Shown here piece after piece: positions 16,117-26,058 of a DNA stretch of 64,000 nucleotides. The stretch lies in assembly GCF_004349105.1 (NCBI RefSeq), contig NZ_SMLB01000003.1, forward strand, positions 62,001 through 126,000, read 5' to 3'. The notes beneath the pieces are model-generated. The model saw only the letters and a program-made list of their open reading frames with translations, was not told where the DNA came from and searched no databases. Source of the DNA: Jiangella aurantiaca. Its GTDB lineage: Bacteria; Actinomycetota; Actinomycetes; Jiangellales; Jiangellaceae. Each line of letters opens with the position of its first letter. The first letter of the stretch is position 1. Position numbers and translations under genes: made by a program.

Positions 16117-17134
16117 CGCTCGCCTCGCGCACCTGCTTCACCATGCGCGGGTCGATGGTGCCCACGATGCGCTCGAGGTCGTCGATACTGGCGAACTCGA
16201 TGGTGACCTTGCCCTTGCTGCGGCCGAGGTCGACCTTCACGCGGGTGTCGAGCCGCTCAGAGAGCGCGGCCGCGATGTCGTCGAGCCGTGGCGCCACCGG
16301 GCGTGCCGCCCGGCGGGCTCGGGTCTTCGGCGCGTCGTTGGTGTCGTCGAGCGCCACGATCTCCTCGACGGACCGGACGCTCAGGCCCTCAGCGACGATC
16401 CGTTGCGCCAGCCGCTCCTGCGCGGCACCGTCGCCGAGGCCGAGGAGGGCCCGTGCATGGCCGGCGGACAGGATGCCGGCGGCGACGCGGCGCTGCACGA
16501 GCGGCGGCAGCTTCAGCAGCCGCAGCGTGTTGGAGATCTGCGGCCGGCTGCGCTTGATGCGCACCGCGAGCTCGTCGTGCGTGCAGCCGAAGTCGTCGAG
16601 CAGCTGCTGGTAGGCGGCCGCCTCCTCGAGCGGGTTCAGCTGGCTGCGGTGCAGGTTCTCCAGCAGCGCGTCGCGCAGCATGTCGTCGTCGCGAGTGGTC
16701 CGGACGATGGCCGGGATGGTCGGGAACCCGGCCTCCTTGGTCGCCCGCCACCGCCGCTCGCCCATGACCAGCTCATAGCGCCCGGACTCCAGCTGACGGA
16801 CGACGATCGGCTGCAGCAGGCCGACCTCCTGGATGGACGACACCAGCTCGGCCAACGCGTCCTCGTCGAACACCTGCCGCGGCTGGCGGAGGTTCGGCAC
16901 GATCGCGTCGACGGGGATCTCGGCGAACGTGGCGCCGTCGACGGGCAACAGCTCGTCGCCCTCGTCCGACGCCGTTTCACGTGAAACATGCGGTGCGGAG
17001 CCGTTGGGTGTCGTCGTTCCGCCTGGGAAGAAGACGTCGACCGGCGACTTGCGCAGCGCGTCGCCACTCGCCGGCTCCCCCGTCGGGATCAGGGCACCAA
17101 GACCGCGCCCCAGCCCCCGCCTCTTCTCAGCCAT
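16097..17134 (-). CDS. parB: Chromosome partitioning protein ParB
   Basis: 345 residues from ATG 17134, preceded by GGGGAG. N-terminal ParA-interacting motif [13 protein letters not shown], then the ParB/Srx CTP-binding domain with [18 protein letters not shown] and the following helix-turn-helix around [20 protein letters not shown], and a C-terminal dimerisation domain ending in a basic helix. ParB binds parS, spreads as a CTP-dependent clamp and directs origin segregation. A parS site lies within this gene (16973-16988), encoding residues around HVSRETAS. The start overlaps the parA stop by 8 nt, so the two are coupled. Confidence 0.95.
   Translation of the reverse strand: MAEKRRGLGRGLGALIPTGEPASGDALRKSPVDVFFPGGTTTPNGSAPHVSRETASDEGDELLPVDGATFAEIPVDAIVPNLRQPRQVFDEDALAELVSSIQEVGLLQPIVVRQLESGRYELVMGERRWRATKEAGFPTIPAIVRTTRDDDMLRDALLENLHRSQLNPLEEAAAYQQLLDDFGCTHDELAVRIKRSRPQISNTLRLLKLPPLVQRRVAAGILSAGHARALLGLGDGAAQERLAQRIVAEGLSVRSVEEIVALDDTNDAPKTRARRAARPVAPRLDDIAAALSERLDTRVKVDLGRSKGKVTIEFASIDDLERIVGTIDPRMVKQVREASGDGAFE
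16973..16988. promoter_or_regulatory. parS site inside parB
   Basis: CGTTTCACGTGAAACA, 15 of 16 matches to the consensus with the full CACGTG core. Located in the N-terminal coding region of parB. Confidence 0.9.
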
Positions 17135-18284
17135 GAATCGTCTCCCCATGTGTGCTGCCCGATGCTCCCCGCTCCGCGATCTCGCGCGCGGCTTCCAGAT
17201 ACGACAGCGCGCCACTGGACGCGGCGTCGTACGTCATCACGGTCTGGCCGTAGCTCGGCGCCTCACTGATGCGCACCGAGCGCGGGATCGCCGTCTTCAG
17301 CACGGTGTCGCCGAAGTGCCGGCGGACCTCGTCCGCCACCTGCGCGGCCAGGCGCGTGCGGCCGTCGTACATGGTGAGGAGAATCGTCGAGACCGCGAGG
17401 TCGCGGTTGAGGTGGGCACGCACCATGTCGATGTTCTTGAGCAGCTGGCTCAGACCCTCGAGGGCGTAGTACTCGCACTGGATCGGGATGAGCACCTCGT
17501 CGCCACCGACCAAGGCGTTGACCGTCAGCAGGCCCAGCGACGGCGGGCAGTCGATGAACACGTAGTCGTACTCGACCCCGGGCGCCTGCAGGTACTGGTC
17601 GAGCGCCTTCCGCATGCGCGACTCGCGCGCGACCATCGACACCAGCTCGATCTCCGCGCCGGCGAGGTCGATGGTGGCGGGCACACACCACAGCCCGTCG
17701 ATCTCCTCGACCTTCTGAACGACATCGCCGATCGGGGTCTCCTCGACCATGACGTCGTAGATGCTGGGGATCTCCGCGTGGTGGTCGATGCCGAGTGCCG
17801 TCGACGCGTTCCCCTGCGGGTCGAGGTCGATCACCAGGACGCGAAGCCCGCTGACCGCGAGCGCCGCGGCGAGGTTCACCGTCGTCGTGGTCTTGCCGAC
17901 GCCGCCCTTCTGGTTGGCCACGACCATGATGCGTGTCTGGTCGGGCTTCGGCATCGGCGCCGTCCGCCGGCCGACCGCCATGAGCGCGACTGCGGCCTCG
18001 CGAGCGATGGGTGTGTCCAGGTCGGCCAGCGAGCCGGACATCGCGAAGCCCGCCAGGTCGGACGTCGAACGTACGTGGGTGCTCGCGGCCGGTTCGGCCG
18101 GTCGGTCGCCCGCATTCACCGAAATCTCACGCTCCAGGTTCGACGGTCCGTCCGTCGGATCAATGGTCCCACTGACACGCGGCCACCCCGTGGGCGACCG
18201 CCGTTCCCCCGTAGCGCTGTCGATTGCGACGACCCCACCGGCTGCGGGCCACCCCAGGCCCGCCACGACGGTGGTATCGGTCAT
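17127..18284 (-). CDS. parA: Chromosome partitioning ATPase ParA
   Basis: 385 residues. The deviant Walker [11 protein letters not shown] is at about 124-133, the second motif in [10 protein letters not shown] near 155, and [18 protein letters not shown] gives Walker B. ParA forms a nucleoid-bound gradient that ParB follows. The 115-residue Pro/Ser/Thr-rich extension before the P-loop is long; an internal start near MAVGRRTAP or [10 protein letters not shown] would give a ParA of usual length. The ATG overlaps the rsmG stop by one base. Confidence 0.93.
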   Translation of the reverse strand: MTDTTVVAGLGWPAAGGVVAIDSATGERRSPTGWPRVSGTIDPTDGPSNLEREISVNAGDRPAEPAASTHVRSTSDLAGFAMSGSLADLDTPIAREAAVALMAVGRRTAPMPKPDQTRIMVVANQKGGVGKTTTTVNLAAALAVSGLRVLVIDLDPQGNASTALGIDHHAEIPSIYDVMVEETPIGDVVQKVEEIDGLWCVPATIDLAGAEIELVSMVARESRMRKALDQYLQAPGVEYDYVFIDCPPSLGLLTVNALVGGDEVLIPIQCEYYALEGLSQLLKNIDMVRAHLNRDLAVSTILLTMYDGRTRLAAQVADEVRRHFGDTVLKTAIPRSVRISEAPSYGQTVMTYDAASSGALSYLEAAREIAERGASGSTHGETIHG

Positions 18285-19012
18285 CAGTTCGTCCTCCGTT
18301 GTCGTGCACCTTGCTTCGGCGCCGTCCCCGTGCGTCCGGCGACCACGACGGCGACACGCGCGACCGGATCGACCACGCCTGCGCCGACTTCCTCAACTCT
18401 CCACGACGCCGCGCCCATTCTCGCCAATGACGCGGCGGAATCGTGCAACTCTTCGGAAACCGACTGGCCTTTGAGCGCCAGGAGCACCCCGCCGGGGCGC
18501 AACAGCGGCAGGGTCCAGCCCGCCAGACGGTCCATCGGCGCGACCGCGCGGGCCGTCACCACGTCGTACCGGGCCCGCGGACGGACGTCCTCGGCCCGCG
18601 ATCGCAGGACGCTCACGCCGTCGAGCCCGAGCGCTGCCACCGTCTCTGTCAGGAAGTCGCTGCGACGGAGCAGCGGCTCGACCAGGACGACCTCGAGATC
18701 GGGCCGGGCGATCGCCAGGGGTATGCCCGGCAGGCCGGCGCCGGAACCCACGTCGGCGACGATCCGCCCCTCGTCGACCAGCTCGGCGACGACCGCCGAG
18801 TTCAGGATGTGCCGGTCCCAGATCCGCGGGACCTCACGCGGCCCCAGCAGGCCGCGCTCGATGCCGGGGCCCGCGAGCCGCGCGGCGTACGCCACGGCCA
18901 GCTCCAGCCGGTCCCCGAACACGGCGGAGGCCGAGTCCGGCACGGCGAGAACGTCGTCCAAGACTCGGCCTCCTGGGAATGTCAGCGGTGTGGTTTCACG
19001 TGAAACACGCAC
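18284..19012 (-). CDS. rsmG: 16S rRNA (guanine-N7) methyltransferase RsmG (GidB)
   Basis: 242 residues, GTG start at 19012. SAM-binding motif [17 protein letters not shown] (about 90-106) and the RWDRH-type segment [15 protein letters not shown] are typical of RsmG, which methylates G527 of 16S rRNA near the streptomycin site. The N-terminal codons 2-7 (RVSRET) are formed by a parS site, which is why the protein begins with this otherwise unusual sequence. A proline/glycine-rich C-terminal tail is present. Its loss in other actinobacteria gives low-level streptomycin resistance. Confidence 0.93.
   Translation of the reverse strand: MRVSRETTPLTFPGGRVLDDVLAVPDSASAVFGDRLELAVAYAARLAGPGIERGLLGPREVPRIWDRHILNSAVVAELVDEGRIVADVGSGAGLPGIPLAIARPDLEVVLVEPLLRRSDFLTETVAALGLDGVSVLRSRAEDVRPRARYDVVTARAVAPMDRLAGWTLPLLRPGGVLLALKGQSVSEELHDSAASLARMGAASWRVEEVGAGVVDPVARVAVVVAGRTGTAPKQGARQRRTN
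18992..19007. promoter_or_regulatory. parS site in the start of rsmG
   Basis: GGTTTCACGTGAAACA, 15 of 16 matches to the parS consensus. It overlaps codons 2-7 of rsmG, immediately upstream of the rsmG-parA-parB genes. Confidence 0.9.
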
Positions 19013-19018
19013 GCACCA

Positions 19019-19540
19019 CTAGGCGGGCATCACCACGACGTACCGCCGGGGCTCCTCGCCCTCGGACTCGCTGCGCAGTCCGGCTTCGGCGACGGCGTCG
19101 TGGACGACCTTCCGCTCGAACGGGGACATGGCGCCCAGCGACTCCGGCTCGCCGGACGTGCGCACCGCCTCGATGACCCGCTTCGCCAGTTCCAGCACCT
19201 CGGCCCGCCGGTTGGCCCGGAAGCCGCCGACGTCCAGCATCAGCCGGCTGCGCTCGCCGGTCTCGCGGACCACGGCCAGCCGGGTCAGCTCCTGCAGGGC
19301 CTCGAGCACTTTGCCGTTGTCGCCGACCAGCGCGTCGAGGCCGTCGCCGATGATCGAGACCACCGCGCGGTCGCCCTCGACGTCCATGTCGATGTCGCCG
19401 TCCAGGTCGGCGATGTCGAGCAGCTCTTCCAGGTAGTCCGCCGCGATGTCACCCTCGCGCTCGAGCCGCTTCGCCAGGCTCTCCCCAGCGTCACTCCCTC
19501 GTTCCTGCGCCGCATCGAGTTCCGTGCCAGCGTCGCTCAC
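19019..19540 (-). CDS. jag: RNA-binding protein Jag/KhpB (KH and R3H domains)
   Basis: 173 residues, GTG start. An acidic helical N-terminus (about 1-45), a KH-like domain with IIGDGLDALVGDNGKVLEAL (about 63-82) and a C-terminal R3H domain with LGAMSPFERKVVHDAV (about 134-149) are visible. The Jag_N domain of Firmicutes homologues is absent, which is usual in actinobacteria. It binds RNA and is linked to cell-wall and elongation control. Follows yidC by 78 nt on the same strand and ends 7 nt before rsmG. Confidence 0.88.
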   Translation of the reverse strand: MSDAGTELDAAQERGSDAGESLAKRLEREGDIAADYLEELLDIADLDGDIDMDVEGDRAVVSIIGDGLDALVGDNGKVLEALQELTRLAVVRETGERSRLMLDVGGFRANRRAEVLELAKRVIEAVRTSGEPESLGAMSPFERKVVHDAVAEAGLRSESEGEEPRRYVVVMPA

Positions 19541-19618
19541 CGTCGACTCCTTCTACGTTCGTTGTGGGGCGGATCCGCTGCCCGCCGAGCCCTGCTGCCG
19601 TGCGGTCGTCGCCGCCGG

Positions 19619-20545
19619 CTACTTCTTCTTGCGCTGTGAGCGCGACGTCTTCTTCGGCTGCCGCCGGACGATCTCGGTCTGCTCCGGCTCCGCCGGCTGG
19701 CCGGTGTCCGGGGTGGGCAGCTCGATGCCCTTCCTGCGCGCCTTCTCCTCCAGGCGGCGCTGGTGCGCCTTCTCGGCCTCCGTACCGGGCGCCGGCATCC
19801 GGCGGATGACGTACAGCTGCTGCCCCATGGTCCAGAAGTTCGAGGTGAGCCAGTAGAGGACGGTGCCGAGCGGGAAGTAGACACCCGAGAACGCGAAGAC
19901 CAGTGGCAGCACGTACAGCAGGATCTTCTGCTGCTGCGCGAACGGGCCCTCGAGCGCCTCCTTCGGCATGTTCTTGCGCATGATCTGGCGCTGGGTGATG
20001 AACTGCGTGACGCACATCAGCACGACCATCACCGCGGCGATGATCCGGGTGTTGACGCTATCGGCGTTCAGGAAGGTGTCGGCCAGGCGGGCACCGAAGA
20101 TCTGCGCCTGGCCTGCGGACTCGAACAGTTCCGGCTGGCTGGTGAACGCGCCCCGCTCATGCCCGTGCGCAACGCCGTCGAGCACACGGAACAGCGCGAA
20201 CAGGAACGGCGCCTGGAGCAGGATGGGCAGGCAGGACGCGAACGGGTTGGTGCCCGTGTCCTTGTACAGCTTCATCATCTCCTGCTGGAGACGCTCGCGG
20301 TCGCCCTTGTACTTCTTCTGCAGCTCGCGCAGCTGGGGCTGGAGGATCTGCATCTTGCGCTGCGACTTGATCTGCCGCACGAACAGCGGGATCAGCAGGA
20401 TGCGGATGACCACCACGAGGCCGATGATCGACAACGCCCAGTTGACGCCGTCGTGATCGATGCCGATCAGCTCGGAGAACAGCCAGTGCCAGCCGATCAT
20501 GATCCAGCTGACCAGGTAGTACAGCGGCGCGAGGATGGTATCCAC
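19619..20545 (-). CDS. yidC: Membrane protein insertase YidC
   Basis: 308 residues from GTG 20545, with GAGGAG about 12 nt upstream. The first hydrophobic helix (about 5-22) is followed by WALSIIGLVVVIRILLIPLF, the conserved arginine in the hydrophilic groove, a cytoplasmic hairpin with many Lys/Arg/Gln, and further helices around NPFASCLPILLQAPFLFALF and the C-terminal YWLTSNFWTMGQQ. The Lys-rich tail can contact the ribosome. YidC inserts and folds membrane proteins. The reading frame upstream of GTG 20545 overlaps yidD and is not needed. Confidence 0.93.
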   Translation of the reverse strand: MDTILAPLYYLVSWIMIGWHWLFSELIGIDHDGVNWALSIIGLVVVIRILLIPLFVRQIKSQRKMQILQPQLRELQKKYKGDRERLQQEMMKLYKDTGTNPFASCLPILLQAPFLFALFRVLDGVAHGHERGAFTSQPELFESAGQAQIFGARLADTFLNADSVNTRIIAAVMVVLMCVTQFITQRQIMRKNMPKEALEGPFAQQQKILLYVLPLVFAFSGVYFPLGTVLYWLTSNFWTMGQQLYVIRRMPAPGTEAEKAHQRRLEEKARRKGIELPTPDTGQPAEPEQTEIVRRQPKKTSRSQRKKK

Positions 20546-20552
20546 GGGTGTA

Positions 20553-20900
20553 TCAGACTCCTCGGAGAGAGGTCGGTGCGCCGGGCGGCAGGTCCGCCCG
20601 CGGCGCGGAAGCTCCATGCGACGGAGCCGCGAGCGGCTCGTCGTCGCCGTCGGTACCGGCGGCCCGGCCCCACCAGCGGTAGCTCTCGCGGGTGGGCACG
20701 AGGTCGACGCCGCCGGCACACCAGGGGTGGCAGCGGCCGAGCCGGCGCAGGGCCAGCCAACTTCCGCGCAGGGCACCGTGCCGTTCCACCGCGCTCAAGG
20801 CGTAGGCCGAGCAGGACGGGTAGTAGCGGCAGGTCTGCCCGTACAGCGGGCTGATGACGAGGCGGTAGCCCTTGAGGAGGGCCACCAGGAGAGTCTTCAT
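20553..20900 (-). CDS. yidD: Membrane protein insertion efficiency factor YidD
   Basis: 115 residues. The conserved core is intact: [20 protein letters not shown] with the cysteine motif and [17 protein letters not shown]. The C-terminal third (after about residue 78) is a low-complexity extension. Overlaps rnpA by four bases (ATGA) and precedes yidC by 7 nt. Confidence 0.92.
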   Translation of the reverse strand: MKTLLVALLKGYRLVISPLYGQTCRYYPSCSAYALSAVERHGALRGSWLALRRLGRCHPWCAGGVDLVPTRESYRWWGRAAGTDGDDEPLAAPSHGASAPRADLPPGAPTSLRGV

Positions 20901-21268
20901 CGCCGCTGCTCCGCTCGGGTCACGGCGCGGTCGATGGCGGCGTCGAGCTCGCGCGCGAGTGCGGAGCTCGGAGCGCCGGCGATGCCGGGCAGCGCCCGGA
21001 CCACGAGTTTGGAGCCGGCGGGGAGGCGGTCGACCCGCTCGGCGAGGAGATGACGCAGGCGGCGGCGGACGGTGTTGCGCACCACTGCACCCCCAACCAT
21101 GCGTCCGACGACCAGACCCACCGACGCGGGGCCGGCATCGGCCGTGTCGGCGGAGTCGCCGGCGGGCAGCAGATGCACGACCATGGTCGGTCGTCCGACG
21201 CGGACGCCACGGCGCACGATCACCCTGAAATCGGCCGAGCGCCGGAGCCGGTGCTCGGCCTTCAGCAC
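20897..21268 (-). CDS. rnpA: Ribonuclease P protein component
   Basis: 123 residues from GTG 21268, the start matching the family's [12 protein letters not shown] beginning. The RNR motif region [17 protein letters not shown] (about 58-74) carries the basic helix that binds pre-tRNA leader and P RNA. Lies between rpmH and yidD as in nearly all bacteria. The longer reading frame to 21532 runs through rpmH on the same strand and is an artefact. Confidence 0.92.
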   Translation of the reverse strand: MLKAEHRLRRSADFRVIVRRGVRVGRPTMVVHLLPAGDSADTADAGPASVGLVVGRMVGGAVVRNTVRRRLRHLLAERVDRLPAGSKLVVRALPGIAGAPSSALARELDAAIDRAVTRAEQRR

Positions 21269-21305
21269 CTCGGATCGTCGAGCGAGCGCAAGCGTGCCTG
21301 CCGAA

Positions 21306-21443
21306 TCAGGCGGACAGCTTGGCACGGCCCTTGCTACGGCGGGCGGCGAGGATGGCACGGCCGGCACGCGTACGCATACGCAGCCGGAAGCCGTGAGTCT
21401 TCGCACGACGGCGGGTGTTCGGCTGGAAGGTGCGCTTGACCAC
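21306..21443 (-). CDS. rpmH: 50S ribosomal protein L34
   Basis: 45 residues from GTG 21443: [17 protein letters not shown] followed by [13 protein letters not shown], the invariant L34 sequence. Divergent from dnaA across the origin region. Confidence 0.96.
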   Translation of the reverse strand: MVKRTFQPNTRRRAKTHGFRLRMRTRAGRAILAARRSKGRAKLSA

Positions 21444-21955
21444 GTCCGAGCTCCTGTGTCGATCGATGAGATGTGCATGCTTCGGGTTGCCGTGCAGGGT
21501 CCGCGCATCCCCGGGCAGTGCAGCCCAGGCATGACAAAAGGAGCCCTCGTCGGACCGATTCACGGTACGCGGTCGCCGCGCCTCAGGTCAAACTCGTCAT
21601 GCGGCAGGCGCCCCACGACGGCAACCGCCCATCGTGGCACCCTGGAACATGGCGCGGCCGGCAACGACACGCCGGTGTCCTGGGGGGAACCTGTGGACAT
21701 CAGTTGAAGCCCTGGCCACATGTTGTTAGCGTCACGTGCTCCAGCACGCTGTCAGTCCGATACCGGACCACGGTACCGGCGCCGCGTTCGCGCAGGTCAC
21801 AATGGAGCGGATGGAGACAAACCCGCACGTGTCGACACCCTCCACACCCTGTGGACGACCGTGTGGACAAGAGACGACGGGGGTGGCCAGCCAGTCGCCA
21901 CTGATGTTCTGATGTGCCGTCGGCCGGCGGCCATCGTCGAGCTTGGAGGGGAACT
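21444..21955. promoter_or_regulatory. rpmH-dnaA intergenic region with DnaA boxes
   Basis: 512 bp holding the divergent promoters of rpmH and dnaA. DnaA-box-like 9-mers on the minus sense are TGTGGACAT (21692-21700), TGTGGACGA (21850-21858) and TGTGGACAA (21862-21870, a perfect actinobacterial box). The dnaA ribosome binding site TGGAGGGGA is at about 21944-21952. The boxes likely serve dnaA autoregulation and may be part of a bipartite origin. No gene is supported here. Confidence 0.75.
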
Positions 21956-23431
21956 GTGGCAGACGAGGCCGGAATCGACTTCGCGACCGCGTGGGCCAAG
22001 GCTCTGACCGACCTGGAGTCCATCGAGATCGGGCCGCAACAGCGAGCGTTCCTCTCGCAGGCGCGTCCCGTCACCCTCGTCGAGGGCACCGCCGTCATCT
22101 CCGTCCCCAGCGACTTCGCCCGGGCACAGGTCGAGCAGCGGCTGCGCTCACACATCGTCGACGCGCTGTCCGCGGTGCTCGGCCGGCCGGTCGGCCTCGC
22201 CGTCAGCGTCGCCCCGCCGCCCGACGGCGCCCCCCTCGACCCCGTGCCTCCTCCACCGCCGCTCGGCGGGTTCCGCGAGCCGGCGTCGTCGTCGGTCGAC
22301 ACCGAGGAGATCCCGCTGGTGAGCGCGGCCACCGAGGCGCCGGCGTTCGTGCCGCGGCCGTCGTCGGACGGCCCGGCCCGGCGCGGCGACGTCGAGCCGC
22401 ACCTCAACCCGCGGTACACGTTCGACACCTTCGTCATCGGCTCGAGCAACCGGTTCGCGCACGCCGCCACGGTCGCCGTCGCCGAGGCGCCGGGCAAGGC
22501 GTACAACCCGCTGCACGTCTACGGCGAGTCGGGCCTGGGCAAGACCCACCTGCTGCACGCCATCGGCCACTACACGCGGACGATGTACCCCGGTACCAGG
22601 GTGCGCTACGTGAGCTCCGAGGAGTTCACCAACGACTTCATCAACTCCATCCGCGACGACAAGGCGTCGGCGTTCCAGCGCCGCTACCGCGACGTGGACG
22701 TCCTGCTCATCGACGACATCCAGTTCCTCGAGGGCAAGATCCAGACGCAGGAGGAGTTCTTTCACACCTTCAACACGCTGCACAACGCCAACAAGCAGAT
22801 CGTCATCACCTCCGACCGGCCGCCGAAGCAGCTCTCGGCGCTGGAGGACCGCCTGCGCAACCGGTTCGAGTGGGGCCTGACGTGCGACGTGCAGCCGCCC
22901 GACCTCGAGACCCGCATCGCGATTCTGTCGAAGAAGGCCACCCAAGACCACCTCAACGTCTCGCCCGACGTCCTGGAGTACATCGCCAGCCGCATCGCCA
23001 CGAACATCCGTGAGCTCGAAGGCGCGCTGATCCGGGTCACGGCGTTCGCCAGCCTCAACCGCCAGCCTGTCGATCTCTCGCTGGCCGAGATCGTGCTCCG
23101 CGACCTCGTGCCGACCGACTCCGGTCCCGAGATCACCGCCGCCACGATCATGGCGCAGACGTCGGCCTACTTCGGCCTGACCATCGAGGACCTGCAGGGC
23201 ACCAGCCGCAGCCGGGTGCTGGTCACGGCCCGGCAGATCGCCATGTACCTGTGCCGCGAGCTGACCGAGCTGTCGCTGCCGAAGATCGGACAGCACTTCG
23301 GCGGCCGTGACCACACGACGGTCATGCACGCCGAGCGGAAGATCCGCACGCTCATGGCCGAGCGGCGCAGTGTCTTCAATCAGGTCACCGAACTGACCAA
23401 CCGCATCAAGCAGCAGGCCAGGCAGTCATGA
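21956..23431 (+). CDS. dnaA: Chromosomal replication initiator DnaA
   Basis: 491 residues from GTG 21956 (GGAGGGGA upstream). Domain I (about 1-85) binds helicase and regulators; a short Pro/Ala-rich domain II (about 88-145) follows; domain III is the AAA+ ATPase with Walker [12 protein letters not shown] near 190 and Walker [12 protein letters not shown] near 248; domain IV ends with the DNA-binding signature [15 protein letters not shown] near 448. Linker domain II is shorter than in Streptomyces. All motifs look intact. Confidence 0.97.
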   Translation: MADEAGIDFATAWAKALTDLESIEIGPQQRAFLSQARPVTLVEGTAVISVPSDFARAQVEQRLRSHIVDALSAVLGRPVGLAVSVAPPPDGAPLDPVPPPPPLGGFREPASSSVDTEEIPLVSAATEAPAFVPRPSSDGPARRGDVEPHLNPRYTFDTFVIGSSNRFAHAATVAVAEAPGKAYNPLHVYGESGLGKTHLLHAIGHYTRTMYPGTRVRYVSSEEFTNDFINSIRDDKASAFQRRYRDVDVLLIDDIQFLEGKIQTQEEFFHTFNTLHNANKQIVITSDRPPKQLSALEDRLRNRFEWGLTCDVQPPDLETRIAILSKKATQDHLNVSPDVLEYIASRIATNIRELEGALIRVTAFASLNRQPVDLSLAEIVLRDLVPTDSGPEITAATIMAQTSAYFGLTIEDLQGTSRSRVLVTARQIAMYLCRELTELSLPKIGQHFGGRDHTTVMHAERKIRTLMAERRSVFNQVTELTNRIKQQARQS

Positions 23432-23858
23432 CGGTGGCCGGCGCCGCCACGGCCGGGGAAGCACACGCACGGGGAGTGATCGACTTCTCACAGGCTGTGG
23501 ACAAGTTTGTGGACATGAGTGCCATCGCCGTGGACCGGGACGGGGAAAGTGTCACCCATCGGTGGACAACCTCGGGCGGTCCACGTCACCCACTGCTCGC
23601 GCCCACAGCCTTCGTGGACAACGGTAGCGCCGCTCACCTGCGACGTTCATGGTTTTCCACACTTTCCACCAACGCTATGAACCTGACCAGACCATCTATG
23701 GATCGACGAACAGCGCACAAGCCTGGCGGGCCGGTTCCTGTGGATCGTGCGATTCACGGCCGTCGTTTGACGCCTCTGGCCGCCGCTGTCGGCGGCCCGT
23801 GGAAGGATGACGTCGAACCACAACGACCCGGGCTGGTGCCCGAGGGGAGGACGGACCG
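23432..23858. other. Origin of replication (oriC), dnaA-dnaN spacer
   Basis: 427 bp with a cluster of DnaA-box-like 9-mers: TGTGGACAA (23496-23504, perfect), TGTGGACAT (23509-23517), GGTGGACAA (23561-23569), CGTGGACAA (23613-23621), TTTTCCACA (23653-23661, opposite orientation), CTTTCCACC (23662-23670) and a weaker TGTGGATCG (23739-23747). The stretch at about 23645-23710 is locally poorer in G+C and is a candidate unwinding region. Position between dnaA and dnaN is where actinobacterial oriC is normally found. The dnaN ribosome binding site GGGGAGGA precedes 23859. Confidence 0.88.
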
Positions 23859-24992
23859 GTGAAGTTCCGGCTCGATCGCGATGTACTGGCAGAGGCGGTG
23901 GCCTGGACGGCCCGCACCCTGCCCAACCGGCCGACCGTGCCGGTCCTGGCCGGCCTGCGCATCGACGCGTCCGACACCCAAGTGACGTTCTCGTCGTTCG
24001 ACTATGAGGTGTCCGGCCGCGTGTCCGTCGACGCCGACGTCGCCGACGGTGGCACCGTCCTGGTCTCCGGCCGCCTGCTGGCCGACATCGCGCGGTCGCT
24101 GCCGAACAAGCCGGTCGACCTCAACGCCGACGGCGCCAAGGTCACCATCACCTGCGGCAGCGCCCGTTTCACGCTCCAGACGCTGCCGGTCGAGGAGTAC
24201 CCCGACCTCCCGTCCATGCCCGAGGCCTCCGGCACCGTCGACGGCGCCGTCCTCGCCGAGGCGGTCAGCCAGGTGGCGGTCGCCGCCGGCCGCGACGACA
24301 TGCTGCCCACGCTCACCGGCATCCGCATCGAGATCGAGGGCGAGACTGTCACCCTGGGTGCCACCGACCGCTACCGCCTCGCGGTCCGCGAGTTCACCTG
24401 GAACCCCGGCACGCCCGACATCTCCGCGGTCGCACTGGTGCCGGCCCGCACGCTGGTCGACGCCGCCAAGACGCTCGGCCCGGCCGGCCAGGTCACGCTG
24501 GCGCTGGGCACCGGCACGCAAGACAGCCTGCTGGGTCTGGCCGCTGGTGGCCGGCACACCACCAGCCGGCTCATCGACGGCGAGTGGGTGCCCAACTATC
24601 GCCGGCTGTTCCCGGCCGAGACCGCCACCGTCGCCCGAGTCGAGATCTCCGCACTGGTCGAGTCGGTGAAGCGTGTCGCCCTGGTGGCCGAGCGCAACAC
24701 CCCGGTCCGGCTCGCCTTCGACGAGGGCCAGGTGGTGCTCGAGGCCGGCAGCGGCGAGGACGCGCAGGCCTCCGAGGCGCTGCCCGCCGAGGTCCAGGGC
24801 CCGGCCATCGCCACCGGTTTCAACCCCACCTACCTGCTCGACGGCCTGCAGGCGCTGGGCACGCCGTTCGTGCACCTGTCCTTCACCGACACCCCGCTGA
24901 AGCCGGTGGTCATCCAGGGCGTCGGCAGCGCCGAGGCCGAGCCCGACGGCGGCTACCGGTACCTGGCCATGCCCATCCGGCTCTCGGGCTGA
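23859..24992 (+). CDS. dnaN: DNA polymerase III sliding clamp (beta)
   Basis: 377 residues, GTG start. Three successive clamp domains of about 125 residues, beginning KFRLDRDVLAEAVAWTARTL and ending with the conserved AMPIRL near the C-terminus (YRYLAMPIRLSG), which closes the dimer ring. Processivity factor for the replicase. Confidence 0.96.
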   Translation: MKFRLDRDVLAEAVAWTARTLPNRPTVPVLAGLRIDASDTQVTFSSFDYEVSGRVSVDADVADGGTVLVSGRLLADIARSLPNKPVDLNADGAKVTITCGSARFTLQTLPVEEYPDLPSMPEASGTVDGAVLAEAVSQVAVAAGRDDMLPTLTGIRIEIEGETVTLGATDRYRLAVREFTWNPGTPDISAVALVPARTLVDAAKTLGPAGQVTLALGTGTQDSLLGLAAGGRHTTSRLIDGEWVPNYRRLFPAETATVARVEISALVESVKRVALVAERNTPVRLAFDEGQVVLEAGSGEDAQASEALPAEVQGPAIATGFNPTYLLDGLQALGTPFVHLSFTDTPLKPVVIQGVGSAEAEPDGGYRYLAMPIRLSG

Positions 24993-25097
24993 CGACACTC
25001 GGCGGCGACCCGGTCGCATGCGGCGGACCCGGCGCGCGAGGATGGTGACATCGGCTCGCGCCTCGGCACGGGCGCATCGTCACGGGGAGGAACACTG

Positions 25098-26039
25098 GTG
25101 GCCACGGAAGGGAACGTCATGGAGCTGGGCCTGGTCGGACTCGGCCGCATGGGTGGCAACATGCGCGAGCGGCTGCGGCGAGCCGGTCACACGGTGGTGG
25201 GCTACGACCGCAACCCCGAGGTCAGCGATGTCGGGAGCCTGAAGGAGCTGGTCGAGCGGCTGTCCGCGCCGCGGGCGGTGTGGGTCATGGTGCCGGCGGG
25301 CGAGGCCACCCGGGCCACCGTCCAGGAGCTGGGTGAGCTGCTCGACGAGGGCGACCTCGTCATCGACGGCGGCAACTCCAAGTTCACCGACGACCGCGTG
25401 CATGCCGACATCCTGGCCGAGCACGGCATCGGGTACGTCGACTGCGGCGTGTCCGGCGGCATCTGGGGCCTCGAGGTCGGCTACGGGCTGATGGCCGGCG
25501 GCGACAAGCAGCACGTCGAGCGGCTGATGCCGATCTTCGACTCCCTCCGGCCACAGGGCCCCCGCGACGAAGGTTTCGTCCACGCGGGCGGCGTGGGCGC
25601 CGGTCACTACGCCAAGATGGTCCACAACGGCATCGAGTACGGCCTCATGCAGGCCTACGGCGAGGGCTACGAGCTGCTCGCCGCCTCCGGCATCGTCGAC
25701 GACATCCACGGCACGCTCAAGGCGTGGTCCCGCGGCACGGTCGTCCGGTCCTGGCTGCTCGACCTGCTGGTCCGGGCACTCGAGCAGGATCCCGCGCTGG
25801 CCGAGATCGAGGGCTACGTCGAGGACTCCGGCGAGGGCCGCTGGACGGTCGAGGAGTCCATCCGCAACTCCGTGCCGGCGCCGGTCATCACGGCCGCCCT
25901 GTTCGCCCGGTTCGAGTCCCGGCAGGACGACTCCCCCGCCATGAAGGCGGTGGCCGCGCTGCGCAACCAGTTCGGCGGCCACGCCGTCAAGGCGGCGGAG
26001 GCCGGCCCGACGTCCGGGACGGGCGACACCCGCTCCTGA
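25098..26039 (+). CDS. gnd: 6-phosphogluconate dehydrogenase, short (YqeC/GndA-type)
   Basis: 313 residues. GTG 25098 has a strong GGGGAGG (25084-25090); ATG 25119 ([13 protein letters not shown]) matches homologues better and is an alternative. Rossmann motif [12 protein letters not shown], then [10 protein letters not shown], the catalytic region [20 protein letters not shown] and [18 protein letters not shown] with the catalytic Lys. This is the short, usually NAD-preferring branch lacking the duplicated C-terminal domain. Lies between dnaN and recF as in Streptomyces. Confidence 0.92.
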   Translation: MATEGNVMELGLVGLGRMGGNMRERLRRAGHTVVGYDRNPEVSDVGSLKELVERLSAPRAVWVMVPAGEATRATVQELGELLDEGDLVIDGGNSKFTDDRVHADILAEHGIGYVDCGVSGGIWGLEVGYGLMAGGDKQHVERLMPIFDSLRPQGPRDEGFVHAGGVGAGHYAKMVHNGIEYGLMQAYGEGYELLAASGIVDDIHGTLKAWSRGTVVRSWLLDLLVRALEQDPALAEIEGYVEDSGEGRWTVEESIRNSVPAPVITAALFARFESRQDDSPAMKAVAALRNQFGGHAVKAAEAGPTSGTGDTRS

Positions 26040-26058
26040 GCGCCGGGACCGGTCGCTC

